Assembly: GCA_017853235.1 (NCBI GenBank)
Contig: JAFMJX010000050.1
Span: forward strand, 1-10,778
DNA length: 10,778 nucleotides
Direction of reading: 5' to 3'
Source of the DNA: Chitinophagaceae bacterium
GTDB lineage: Bacteria > Bacteroidota > Bacteroidia > Chitinophagales > Chitinophagaceae
Shown here in pieces: positions 1 through 7,769 of this stretch. The position numbers were made by a program, and so were the translations under genes. Each line of letters starts with the position of its first letter. The first letter of the stretch is position 1. Below the pieces are notes generated by a model. The model saw nothing but the letters and a program-made list of their open reading frames with translations. It was not told the DNA's origin and did not search any database.

Positions 1-136
1 CTGGAGCCGCTTTTTTAGCAGGCACAGCCTTTTTTGCTGGAGCTGCTTTTTTAGCATGTGCAGCCTTTTTTGCTGGAGCCGCTTTTTTAGCAGGTGCTGC
101 CTTTTTTGCTGGAGCCGCTTTTTTAGCAGGTGCAGC
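1..136 (-). repeat. 36-base tandem repeat inside the Lys/Ala/Pro-rich gene
   Basis: Reading the minus strand, 36-base units occupy 136-101, 100-65, 64-29 and 28-1 (the last cut by the edge). Each full unit encodes two AAPAKK hexads (12 residues). The two halves of a unit use different synonymous codons (CCT GCT AAA AAA, then CCA GCA AAA AAG), and this alternation is kept from unit to unit. The real repeat is therefore 36 bases rather than 18, which points to duplication of the DNA block and not only to selection on amino-acid composition. Units differ at only a few bases. Confidence 0.9.
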
Positions 137-166
137 CTTTTTTGGCGCTGGTTTTTTTGTAGCCAT
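1..166 (-). CDS. Lys/Ala/Pro-rich protein, N-terminal part only (possible DksA/TraR-type or histone H1-like protein)
   Basis: Partial gene: it starts with ATG at 166 and stays open to the window edge, giving 55 codons with no stop. After a short leader (MATKKPAPKK) the protein is a run of AAPAKK hexads with only two substitutions, a His at residue 37 and a Val at residue 48. Such tails are strongly basic and disordered, and usually bind nucleic acid non-specifically, as in histone H1-like proteins and the tails of some HU proteins. The start is supported by an AAAGGA eight bases upstream and by the 5-base gap after the ileS stop, so it is probably co-transcribed with ileS. From memory of Bacteroidota gene order, ileS and lspA often sit beside a DksA/TraR-type zinc-finger gene, and some relatives carry similar basic N-terminal extensions. 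I therefore suspect a DksA-like domain lies beyond the edge, but no part of such a domain is visible. The reading frame is secure; the family is a guess. Confidence 0.75.
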   Translation of the reverse strand, partial: MATKKPAPKKAAPAKKAAPAKKAAPAKKAAPAKKAAHAKKAAPAKKAVPAKKAAP

Positions 167-171
167 AATAT

Positions 172-3100
172 CTATCCTTTTTGTAAAACTGAAATCCTTA
201 ATTTATAGTCATTTATCTCAACGTCGACCCCTTCCTCAATGGAAGAAACCCAGTCAATTTTCAATGCCAGAATCTCGCGGCAAATATAGTCTGAAAATTG
301 ATTAATGGCTTCCTTGAGTTCTGTGTTATCCACAATTTGGAGTAAAATCTTGTCAGTAAGCTCAAAATTGCTGTCTTTTCGGATGTTTTGGACCCTATTG
401 ACCAATTCTCTTGCATGCCCTTCTTGTAATAAATCTGGGCTAATTGTAATATCTAGTGCCACAGTTAATGCTCCTTTTACTGCCACACTCCATCCTGGGA
501 TATCTTCTGCTATAATTTCAACTTCGGTCAGTAATATCGGGATGATATCTCCATCCACATCCAACGAATACACTCCTTCTTTTTCTAACTGACTAATTTG
601 TGCTTGGGTAAAATTGCCAATAAGCGCAGAAGCTTGTTTCATTTTAGCTCCAAGCTTATTTCCTAATAATTTAAAATTAGGTTTCACCTTTTTACTAATC
701 ACCCCTTCGGTATCCGTGATGTAATTTATTTCCTTCACATTTACCTCTGCCAATATCAATTCTTCCATTTGCTGAATGGCTTCCTTCATGGCGGGATTTA
801 AAACAGGTATTAATATTTTTTGTAATGGTTGACGTACTTTAATATTTACTTTTTTACGAACAGATAAAACCAAAGAGCAAATATCTTGTGCCATTTGCAT
901 ACGACTTTCTAAAGCAGCATCCATTTTTTGAACATCCGCTTTAGGAAAATCAGCATGATGAATAGAAGTAACTTTAAAACGATGGGTGGTTTGATTTAAA
1001 TGACGGAACAATTGATCACAGAAAAAAGGTGCAATGGGCGCCATTAATCGAGCAATGGTTTCGATACATTCATATAAAGTTTGATAAGCACTTATCTTAT
1101 CTTCAGTATAAGTTCCTTTCCAAAAACGACGACGACACAAACGTACATACCAGTTACTCAAATGTTCATCTACAAAAGTTTCAATCGCGCGACCAGCAGC
1201 AGTAGGCTCAAAATCATCCATGGATTGCGTCACGGTTTGAATTAGACTATTCAAGGATGAAATAATCCAACGATCAATTTCGGGACGTTGTTGTACTGGA
1301 ATGTAATCTTGTTCAAAATGGAAGCCATCTACATTTGCATACAAAACAAAAAATTGATACGTGTTGTATAATGTGCCAAAGAATTTTCTTTGCACTTCCT
1401 GAATTCCAGATAAGTCAAACTTTAAATTATCCCAAGGAGAGGCATTGGTCACCAAATACCAACGTGTTGCATCCGCACCAAATTTTTCAATCGTTTCAAA
1501 AGGATTCACCACATTGCCCAAACGCTTACTCATTTTGTTGCCATTCTTATCCAACACTAAGCCATTACTCATGACTGCTTTGTATGCTACACTATCAAAT
1601 AATAATACCCCTAAAGTATGAAGCGTATAAAACCATCCTCTGGTTTGATCTACTCCTTCACAAATAAAATCGGCAGGAAATGCTTGCCCTTTATCTATCA
1701 AGTCCTTGTTCTCAAATGGATAATGCCATTGAGCATAAGGCATCGCACCTGAATCAAACCAAACATCCACTAAATCTGATACCCTTTTCATAGGTTTACC
1801 TGTAGCACTTAATAGTTCTATTTGATCTACAAAAGGTTTGTGTAAGTCTACCTCCAACTTGCCGTCTTTAATATTTAATGACAGGTCCTTATTGAATCCT
1901 TTTTCTTTTGCTGCTATATAACCAGCAGTTAACTCTTCAATAGAACCTATACAAATTTCTTCTGTGCCATCTTGCGTTCGCCATATAGGTAAAGGTGTTC
2001 CCCAATATCTACTTCTACTTAAATTCCAATCCACCATATTTTCCAGCCAGTTTCCAAAACGTCCTTCCCCAGTGCTTTTTGGTTTCCAGTTGATGGTTTT
2101 GTTGAGCGCTACCATACGATCCTTTACTGCTGTGGTTTTAATGAACCAAGCATCTAATGGATAATATAAAATGGGTTTATCAGTTCTCCAACAATGCGGA
2201 TAATTATGTTCGTATTTTTCAACTTTAAAAGCACGATTTTCTTTTTTCAACTTCACCGAAATATCTACATTGACATCCTGGTATTCTTTTTCATCTTTGT
2301 AATTTTTTACAAATCTGCCACTAAACGCTCCTACTCCCTCCACAAACTTTCCTTCTCTATCTACCAAAGTGAGTATCCCTAAATTATATTTTTGTCCTAC
2401 TTTGTAATCGTCTGCACCAAAAGCAGGGGCGGTATGAACTATACCAGTTCCATCTTCGGTGGTCACAAAATCACCCAACATAATTTTAAATGGATCTCCT
2501 TCAATATTTTTTGGATCATTTGCTTCAAATGGCATTAACTGATCATATCTTAATTCATTTAATGCAGTACCCTTACATTCATACACTACTTTCCATGGGA
2601 GAATTTTATCTCCTTCTGTAAAACTATTCAAGTCTAATCCTTCTTCTTTAAAATACTTTGACACCAATGCTTTCGCTAATAAAACATTCACTGGTAAAGC
2701 AGTATAAGGATTAAAAGTTTCAACTACTACGTAATCTATGTTAGGGCCAACGGTTAAACCCAAGTTAGAGGGCAAGGTCCATGGGGTAGTAGTCCATGCC
2801 ATATAATACAAATCATTGGGTGTTCTGGTATTTTTTATAGCATCAAATAAAAATTGACTTTGATCAGATACTGCTGCTTTAAACATGACTACTGCAGAAG
2901 TATCTTTAACGTCTTTATAGGTGCCAGGCTGATTTAATTCATGTGAACTTAACCCAGTTCCAGCAGCAGGTGAATAAGGTTGAATGCTTACGCTTTGATA
3001 CAAATAGCCTTTTTTGTATAGGGTACTTAAAATCCACCAAAGCGTTTCAATGTAATTATTTTCAAAAGTGATATAAGGATTATTTAAATCAACCCAGTAT

Positions 3101-3522
3101 CCCATTTTGTTGGTGATATCATCCCACTCTTTTTTATAACGCAAAACTGCTTCTCTACATTTTTTATTATACTCCTCTACCGAAATTTTAACCCCAATAT
3201 CTTCCTTTGTAATACCCAATTCTTTTTCTACTCCTAATTCAACTGGAAGTCCATGGGTATCCCATCCACCTTTACGTTTTACTTGAAACCCTTGCATCGT
3301 TTTGTAACGACACATCATATCCTTTAAGGTACGAGAAATGACATGGTGAATACCTGGCATACCATTGGCGCTAGGTGGCCCTTCGTAAAAAACAAAAGGT
3401 GTTTTTCCTTCCCTCAATTGAACAGATTGCTCAAATGCTTGCTCCTTTTTCCAGGTAGCTAAAATTTCGGCCTCAATAGTAGGCAGATGGAGTCCATTAA
3501 ATTCGGGGTACTTGTTATTCAT
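172..3522 (-). CDS. ileS: Isoleucine--tRNA ligase (IleRS) with a GxHH signature
   Basis: Cytoplasmic class I aminoacyl-tRNA synthetase that charges tRNA-Ile with isoleucine using ATP; 1116 residues, a usual size for the longer, eukaryote-like type (IleRS2). Domains in order: Rossmann catalytic core with GPPSANG (48-54) and the class signature; GGWDTHGLPVE (85-95); the CP1 editing insertion with its Thr-rich WTTTPWTLPSN (243-253) and the TAPAFGADDY segment with Asp371/372, which clears mischarged valine; DVWFDSG (586-592); KMSKR (663-667); then the anticodon-binding region and a C-terminal extension. The odd point is the HIGH box: it reads GIHH at residues 57-60 instead of HxGH. The ATG at 3522 fits the family N-terminus; an AGGA lies ten bases upstream of it. 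The gene follows lspA after 78 bases and may have its own promoter. Function is secure; the effect of the altered box is inferred. Confidence 0.97.
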   Translation of the reverse strand: MNNKYPEFNGLHLPTIEAEILATWKKEQAFEQSVQLREGKTPFVFYEGPPSANGMPGIHHVISRTLKDMMCRYKTMQGFQVKRKGGWDTHGLPVELGVEKELGITKEDIGVKISVEEYNKKCREAVLRYKKEWDDITNKMGYWVDLNNPYITFENNYIETLWWILSTLYKKGYLYQSVSIQPYSPAAGTGLSSHELNQPGTYKDVKDTSAVVMFKAAVSDQSQFLFDAIKNTRTPNDLYYMAWTTTPWTLPSNLGLTVGPNIDYVVVETFNPYTALPVNVLLAKALVSKYFKEEGLDLNSFTEGDKILPWKVVYECKGTALNELRYDQLMPFEANDPKNIEGDPFKIMLGDFVTTEDGTGIVHTAPAFGADDYKVGQKYNLGILTLVDREGKFVEGVGAFSGRFVKNYKDEKEYQDVNVDISVKLKKENRAFKVEKYEHNYPHCWRTDKPILYYPLDAWFIKTTAVKDRMVALNKTINWKPKSTGEGRFGNWLENMVDWNLSRSRYWGTPLPIWRTQDGTEEICIGSIEELTAGYIAAKEKGFNKDLSLNIKDGKLEVDLHKPFVDQIELLSATGKPMKRVSDLVDVWFDSGAMPYAQWHYPFENKDLIDKGQAFPADFICEGVDQTRGWFYTLHTLGVLLFDSVAYKAVMSNGLVLDKNGNKMSKRLGNVVNPFETIEKFGADATRWYLVTNASPWDNLKFDLSGIQEVQRKFFGTLYNTYQFFVLYANVDGFHFEQDYIPVQQRPEIDRWIISSLNSLIQTVTQSMDDFEPTAAGRAIETFVDEHLSNWYVRLCRRRFWKGTYTEDKISAYQTLYECIETIARLMAPIAPFFCDQLFRHLNQTTHRFKVTSIHHADFPKADVQKMDAALESRMQMAQDICSLVLSVRKKVNIKVRQPLQKILIPVLNPAMKEAIQQMEELILAEVNVKEINYITDTEGVISKKVKPNFKLLGNKLGAKMKQASALIGNFTQAQISQLEKEGVYSLDVDGDIIPILLTEVEIIAEDIPGWSVAVKGALTVALDITISPDLLQEGHARELVNRVQNIRKDSNFELTDKILLQIVDNTELKEAINQFSDYICREILALKIDWVSSIEEGVDVEINDYKLRISVLQKG
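175..180 (-). promoter_or_regulatory. Shine-Dalgarno-like site for the Lys/Ala/Pro-rich gene
   Basis: AAAGGA on the minus strand, eight bases before the ATG at 166. It lies in the last codons of ileS, directly before that gene's TAG stop, which fits translational coupling. Bacteroidota often lack such sites, so its role here is plausible rather than certain. Confidence 0.5.
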
Positions 3523-3553
3523 AAAACGCTTATCCTAGCTCATTTTTAGGGCA

Positions 3554-3585
3554 CGAAGGTACGAATAACCCCTCAAAAAAGCAAT
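3554..3585 (-). promoter_or_regulatory. Possible Bacteroidota-type promoter for ileS
   Basis: In the 78-base gap between lspA and ileS the minus strand has TACCTTCG (3561-3554), one base from the Bacteroidota -7 consensus TAnnTTTG. An ATTG (3585-3582) lies 20 bases upstream, a reasonable distance for the TTTG-like -33 element. Transcription would begin roughly 25 to 30 bases before the ATG. Both boxes are imperfect, so ileS may instead be read through from lspA. Confidence 0.4.
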
Positions 3586-3600
3586 CCTGAATTTTGCGTC

Positions 3601-4272
3601 TTATTCGGCAGTATCTACTGGAGATTCAGCATTGTTGGAAGCTGCAGTGTCCTCATTTTCAGGCTCTTTGAAAAATTTACCCTGAAACAAGAATAAAGCG
3701 ATGACCCCCGAACTGATTGCTGCATCGGCAAAGTTAAATACGGGTCTAAAAAACTCAAATTCCTCACCTCCCCAAAATGGGAACCAACTTGGGAAATGGG
3801 CATTTTGAATAATTGGGAAATAGAACATATCCACCACTTTCCCATGTAAAATGGGGGCATAGCCACCACCCATAGGAAATAATTGTGCAACCAAAGTGGT
3901 ATATGGAACACTTGCATTAAAAATTAAACCATAAAAAATACTATCAATAAGATTTCCTAAAGCTCCGGCAAAAATGAGAGATGCACAAAGTATAAAACCG
4001 CTATGGTATTTTTTTTGAATAAACCCCTTAATTAAAAAAACACCCCATATGACCGCAGCTAAGCGAAATAAGGTTAAAGCGATTTTTCCAAAATCGCCGC
4101 CAAATTTTAAACCCCATGCCATGCCTTCATTTTCGACAAAATGAAGTCTTGCCCAATTTCCAATGATGGCATGTTCTTCCCCAATGAAGAAATTTAATTT
4201 GATATAAAATTTTAAAGCTTGATCTATAAAAATGATCGCAGCAATTAAAGCAAAAACTTTTTTTCCGTTCAT
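3601..4272 (-). CDS. lspA: Lipoprotein signal peptidase (signal peptidase II)
   Basis: Inner-membrane aspartyl protease that cuts the signal peptide from prolipoproteins just before the lipid-modified cysteine. Conserved segments: an N-terminal membrane helix leading into DQALK (17-21), VENEGMAWGL (46-55), GALGNLIDS (103-111), GKVVDMFYF (144-152) and FNFADAAIS (179-187). The catalytic aspartates should be Asp148 and Asp183. Four membrane helices are apparent. At 223 residues it is longer than the roughly 165 of E. coli LspA. The extra length comes from loops at about 115-143 and 153-175, plus an acidic, probably disordered C-terminal tail after residue 203. The Ser after the GNLID aspartate, where proteobacterial enzymes have Arg, is to my knowledge usual in Bacteroidota. 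It lies 30 bases after murF-alr, with a promoter-like box in the gap. No Shine-Dalgarno site is seen. Confidence 0.96.
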   Translation of the reverse strand: MNGKKVFALIAAIIFIDQALKFYIKLNFFIGEEHAIIGNWARLHFVENEGMAWGLKFGGDFGKIALTLFRLAAVIWGVFLIKGFIQKKYHSGFILCASLIFAGALGNLIDSIFYGLIFNASVPYTTLVAQLFPMGGGYAPILHGKVVDMFYFPIIQNAHFPSWFPFWGGEEFEFFRPVFNFADAAISSGVIALFLFQGKFFKEPENEDTAASNNAESPVDTAE

Positions 4273-4292
4273 AGCGTTTTATTAATTCTTTG

Positions 4293-4300
4293 CAAAGATA
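4293..4300 (-). promoter_or_regulatory. Bacteroidota -7 box (TATCTTTG) upstream of lspA
   Basis: The minus strand reads TATCTTTG, a full match to TAnnTTTG, in the 30-base gap between the murF-alr stop and the lspA start, 20 bases before the ATG. It overlaps a 10-base palindrome, CTTTGCAAAG (4288-4297). No TTTG-like -33 box is seen at the expected distance; that region lies in the end of murF-alr. It could give lspA and ileS transcription independent of the genes upstream. Confidence 0.45.
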
Positions 4301-4302
4301 AG

Positions 4303-6768
4303 TTAGTCTTGAATATAGATCCGTTTTACTCTTTGTCCAATAGATGTTAAAATTTCATAAGGTATCGTTTCGGCCCAAGTAGCCATTTGATCAATAGATA
4401 CATTTTTCCCAAAAACTTCAACAGTATCCCCCTCTTTGACCTCCGCAATATTTGTAACATCAATCATTGTCATATCCATACAAATATCACCCACTGTTGG
4501 AGCTAATTTACCATGCACCCACATGGCCCCTTTTCCTTTCCCTAATTTTCGATGATACCCATCTGCATATCCTAATCGGACAGTTGCAATAACACTATCT
4601 TGATGTAATAAACCTGCGCGATTGTACCCCACAAAGGAACCTGCAGGTAATTTTCTAATTTGAGAAATGGTTGTGGTGAGTTGAATCACATTTTCCCAAC
4701 CAAAACTTTTTTCACCTATCCCATACAATCCAATTCCTAGGCGGACCATATCCAAATGATATTGCGGATGCATTAAAATGGCACCTGAGTTCGCTATATG
4801 TTTTAACGAAACATAACCCATTGATTGTTCCAACTCAAATGCCGAAGCCTTGAATTGACTTAATTGTGATTGTGTGAAATCCAAATATGCTGCTTGTCCA
4901 CTCGCGCTCAAATGACTAAAAATAGATTGTACTTTTAAAGAAGGCATTTCTTGTATGACTTCTGCCAATGCTGGAATTTCGTGCATATCAAATCCTAAGC
5001 GATTCATTCCAGTATTCAGTTTTAAATGAATAGGAAAACCTAAAATACCTTGCGCTCTAATAAAATGATAAAACTGATTGAGCAATTGAAAAGAAAATAT
5101 TTCTGGTTCTAGTTGATATTTTATAAGCGCATCAAAAGAAGATGCATCTACATTCATCACCATTATTGGAATATGAATTCCCGATTGACGTAAAGCAATC
5201 CCTTCGTCGGTATATGCTACAGCCAAATAATCAACATGATGAAATTGAAGTACACGAGCTACTTCAACACTGCCTGCACCATATCCAAAGGCTTTCACCA
5301 TTGCCATCACTTTCACTTTAGCGCCAATAGTCTTTTTTACTTTTTTGTAATTAGCAACTAATGCAGTTAAATTGATTTCAACCTTTGTTTCATGTGTTTG
5401 CAATTGTAACAAAGCATTGATTTTTTCAAGTGCAAAAATTCGAGAGCCTTTGATTAAAATAAATTCATCTCTAAAGGATTGCAAATCCATTTTTTGTTCA
5501 AATTCATTCACATTTTGAAAACAAAAAAGCTCACTTATTTTTAAATCCTGATGGGGTGCAATTGCTGCAGATAATTGGGGGCCAATGACTATAAATTTTT
5601 TTATATGGAAACGCGATATCGTATTCAACAAAACGGAATAATTGACAGTGCCTTTTTGTTGTTCATACAAATCAGAAAGAATCAAGGTTAATGATAAATT
5701 ACCTGCCTGTTGTTGCGCATACTCTAATGCCAATTGCAAAGAATGAATATCATTGCTGTAACTATCATTTAACAATAAACAATTTTGATTGCCTTTTTTT
5801 ATTTGCATACGCATATCTAAATGCGTCAATTGGTTCATCTTAGCCTGTATTTCCATCACAGGAATATTCAGATGCAATAAAGTTACCCAGCAAGTAATCG
5901 CATTTTGAATTGAAACTTTATCCGTAAAAGGTATGGTTAATGAAAGTAGCTGATCTTGATAAGAAGCTTTTAAATAAGTGTTTTGCTGCAAATTTTGCTC
6001 TGAAACTATTTTAAAATTGGCAAACTGCGACTTGCCCCACAAAATAATTTCTTGATCCTCCATTTTTTCGGGAATGGATATATCATTAGCAATTAAATCA
6101 TCGGCATTTACTATTACTGTTTTGGAATGACTACACAACAACCATTTTTCTTTCCATTTTTGTTGTATAGAATCAAATCCTTCCTGATGCGCAGTACCCA
6201 AGCTTGTAATAATTCCAATGCTAGGCTGAATCATAAATGTTAAAGCGTTCATCTCACCTTGTTGAGATACTCCAGCTTCAAAAATGGCTAAATCGTGTTT
6301 TGAAGACATTTCCCAAACGCTTAATGGCACACCAATTTGAGAATTATAACTTCTTGGGCTACGAATAATTTTAAATTTATTTTCCAATAACTGGTACAGC
6401 CATTCCTTAACAATGGTCTTGCCATTACTGCCCGTGATTCCAATCACTGGATAATTAAAATGTGATCGATGATCCTTTGCAATTGTTTGTAAAGCATGTA
6501 CCACATCATTCACTTTCAAAAAATTTGACCCTTCATACTTGCGCTCGTCTATTTCCTGTGATATAATGAAATTTCTTACCCCTCGTTGGTATAATTCAGG
6601 AATATAATGATGCCCGTCATTTTGAGAAGTGCGAATTGCAAAAAATAAAGTAGTTGCCGGAAATAATAAGCTGCGGCTATCAATTAATAAATGCTCAATG
6701 GTTGCAGGGAATAACATAGTTTTTCCCGTAGACAAACAAGAATTGATATGTTGAATAGAATAGGGCAA
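4303..6768 (-). CDS. murF-alr: Fused MurF ligase and alanine racemase
   Basis: Two-domain cytoplasmic enzyme of peptidoglycan synthesis, 821 residues. The N-terminal half (about 1-455) is MurF, which joins D-Ala-D-Ala to UDP-MurNAc-tripeptide using ATP. It shows IDSRS (29-33) for UDP-substrate binding, the ATP loop GITGSNGKT (110-118), the GTAHQEGF segment (191-198), NDSYSND (334-340) and IKGSRIFALE (439-448). The C-terminal half (about 462-821) is a PLP-dependent alanine racemase. It shows MVKAFGYGAG with the PLP lysine Lys492, LNTGMNRLGF (584-593), RLGIGLYGI (676-684), catalytic Tyr715 in VGYNRAG, and CMDMTMIDV (763-771). The fusion is well known in Bacteroidota and places D-Ala production beside its use. 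The start is a TTG; no ATG lies nearby upstream, because an in-frame TAA sits two codons before it. The next ATG (6717, residue 18) would remove the YSIQHI segment that resembles other MurF N-termini. It begins eight bases after the terC stop. Confidence 0.96.
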   Translation of the reverse strand: MPYSIQHINSCLSTGKTMLFPATIEHLLIDSRSLLFPATTLFFAIRTSQNDGHHYIPELYQRGVRNFIISQEIDERKYEGSNFLKVNDVVHALQTIAKDHRSHFNYPVIGITGSNGKTIVKEWLYQLLENKFKIIRSPRSYNSQIGVPLSVWEMSSKHDLAIFEAGVSQQGEMNALTFMIQPSIGIITSLGTAHQEGFDSIQQKWKEKWLLCSHSKTVIVNADDLIANDISIPEKMEDQEIILWGKSQFANFKIVSEQNLQQNTYLKASYQDQLLSLTIPFTDKVSIQNAITCWVTLLHLNIPVMEIQAKMNQLTHLDMRMQIKKGNQNCLLLNDSYSNDIHSLQLALEYAQQQAGNLSLTLILSDLYEQQKGTVNYSVLLNTISRFHIKKFIVIGPQLSAAIAPHQDLKISELFCFQNVNEFEQKMDLQSFRDEFILIKGSRIFALEKINALLQLQTHETKVEINLTALVANYKKVKKTIGAKVKVMAMVKAFGYGAGSVEVARVLQFHHVDYLAVAYTDEGIALRQSGIHIPIMVMNVDASSFDALIKYQLEPEIFSFQLLNQFYHFIRAQGILGFPIHLKLNTGMNRLGFDMHEIPALAEVIQEMPSLKVQSIFSHLSASGQAAYLDFTQSQLSQFKASAFELEQSMGYVSLKHIANSGAILMHPQYHLDMVRLGIGLYGIGEKSFGWENVIQLTTTISQIRKLPAGSFVGYNRAGLLHQDSVIATVRLGYADGYHRKLGKGKGAMWVHGKLAPTVGDICMDMTMIDVTNIAEVKEGDTVEVFGKNVSIDQMATWAETIPYEILTSIGQRVKRIYIQD

Positions 6769-6776
6769 TATTTAAA

Positions 6777-7760
6777 TTATAGAGTTGGGTCCTTAAGATC
6801 TTTAGGCAATTTCTTTTGCTTATTAGTGAATATAGAATATAGGATAGAGCCTGTAATACAAAATAAAATCACTAATAAGGATAAAATCACTTGTGTATTT
6901 TTATCTAACCACATATTGATATAATGTTCCCCTAACATTTTAACACCTATAAAAATAAGTACGATCGCAATTCCTTTTTGTAGATGTTCAAATTCGTTCA
7001 CCGCCCCTCTTAATAAAAAGAATAAAGAGCGAAGACCCAACACAGCAAAAATATTTGAAGTGTAAATAACCAAACTACTTTGCGAAATTCCCATGACAGC
7101 AGGAATAGAATCTAATGCAAAAACCAAATCAATGCCTGCTAATAAAACTACTACTACAAATAAAGAAGTATACATGGGTTTTCCATTATGACGAATCATA
7201 AACTTTCCATCTCCATCGGAATTCGAAATTGGCAAGAAGCTTTTTAGAAGTTTATAAATTTTAGATTCATGAGGATCAAATGCTTCTTCCTCATTTGCTG
7301 TATACATTTGATAGCCAGTATACACTAAAAAAACACCAAATAAATAAAGTATCCATGAAAATTTGGCAACTAAAGCAACTCCTAAAGTGATAAAAATAAT
7401 TCTAAATAAAATAGCTGCTAGAATACCAATTAATAAGACTCTAGAAAGGTGTTGCTCTTTTACTTTAAAGGCATCAAAAATAAGTATGAAAACAAAAATA
7501 TTATCAATACTTAAACTCCATTCCATCAAATAACCACTTAAGTATTCTAATCCTAATTTTTGACCCTCCTCTACCCACATAAAAATAAAAAATCCCAAAG
7601 CAAGTAATACCCATAAAAAAGTTTGGCGTAAAGCTTGGCGAATAGAAATAGTGGTATTTTTTTTACTCAAAAACCCTAAATCTAAACTTAAAGCAATAAA
7701 AATTACTACCCCAAAAACGCTGTATACGATTTGATCTGTTGTCATATTATAAAGATACAT
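6777..7760 (-). CDS. TerC-family integral membrane protein
   Basis: Polytopic inner-membrane protein of the TerC/Alx family, linked in other bacteria to tellurite resistance, manganese or other metal export, and metal loading of exported proteins; its substrate here is unknown. It has 327 residues and about nine hydrophobic helices. Family marks include LDLGF (26-30), EWSLSIDNIFVFILIF (80-95) and GIDLVFALDSIPAVMGI (209-225), whose buried acidic residues (Glu80, Asp86, Asp211, Asp217) are the likely ion-binding positions. A cytosolic-type loop with charged residues (about 153-195) splits the protein. The start may be the ATG at 7760, or the one at 7745 (residue 6), which better matches relatives as I remember them; neither has a clear ribosome-binding site. 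It lies nine bases after gldFG and eight before murF-alr, so it is probably in their transcript. The upstream gap has no room for a manganese riboswitch. Confidence 0.9.
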   Translation of the reverse strand: MYLYNMTTDQIVYSVFGVVIFIALSLDLGFLSKKNTTISIRQALRQTFLWVLLALGFFIFMWVEEGQKLGLEYLSGYLMEWSLSIDNIFVFILIFDAFKVKEQHLSRVLLIGILAAILFRIIFITLGVALVAKFSWILYLFGVFLVYTGYQMYTANEEEAFDPHESKIYKLLKSFLPISNSDGDGKFMIRHNGKPMYTSLFVVVVLLAGIDLVFALDSIPAVMGISQSSLVIYTSNIFAVLGLRSLFFLLRGAVNEFEHLQKGIAIVLIFIGVKMLGEHYINMWLDKNTQVILSLLVILFCITGSILYSIFTNKQKKLPKDLKDPTL

Positions 7761-7769
7761 GATGAATGT

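Noticed and set aside
305..592. Plus-strand ORF of 95 codons
   Set aside because: Lies antisense inside ileS, whose protein matches its family throughout; the product is Ser/Thr-rich, has no recognisable domain and looks like an antisense shadow.
1335..2382. Three plus-strand ORFs of 62 to 79 codons (1335-1574, 1964-2164, 2194-2382)
   Set aside because: All are antisense to conserved parts of ileS and show no recognisable protein features or start signals.
3571..3599. Possible terminator after lspA (GCAA...TTGC followed by six T's on the minus strand)
   Set aside because: The stem is only about four pairs with a nine-base loop, too weak to call; the T-run may simply be part of AT-rich promoter sequence.
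3615..3917. Minus-strand ORF of 100 codons
   Set aside because: Overlaps lspA in another frame; lspA has its catalytic motifs in the main frame across this stretch.
7745..7757. TATCTTTA just after the first possible terC start, resembling a -7 box
   Set aside because: The last base differs from TAnnTTTG, it lies inside the longer form of the gene, and there is no matching -33 element.
7746..7769. Metal-sensing riboswitch upstream of the TerC gene
   Set aside because: Only nine bases separate the gldFG stop from the first possible terC start, so there is no space for a structured leader; nothing resembling one is seen.
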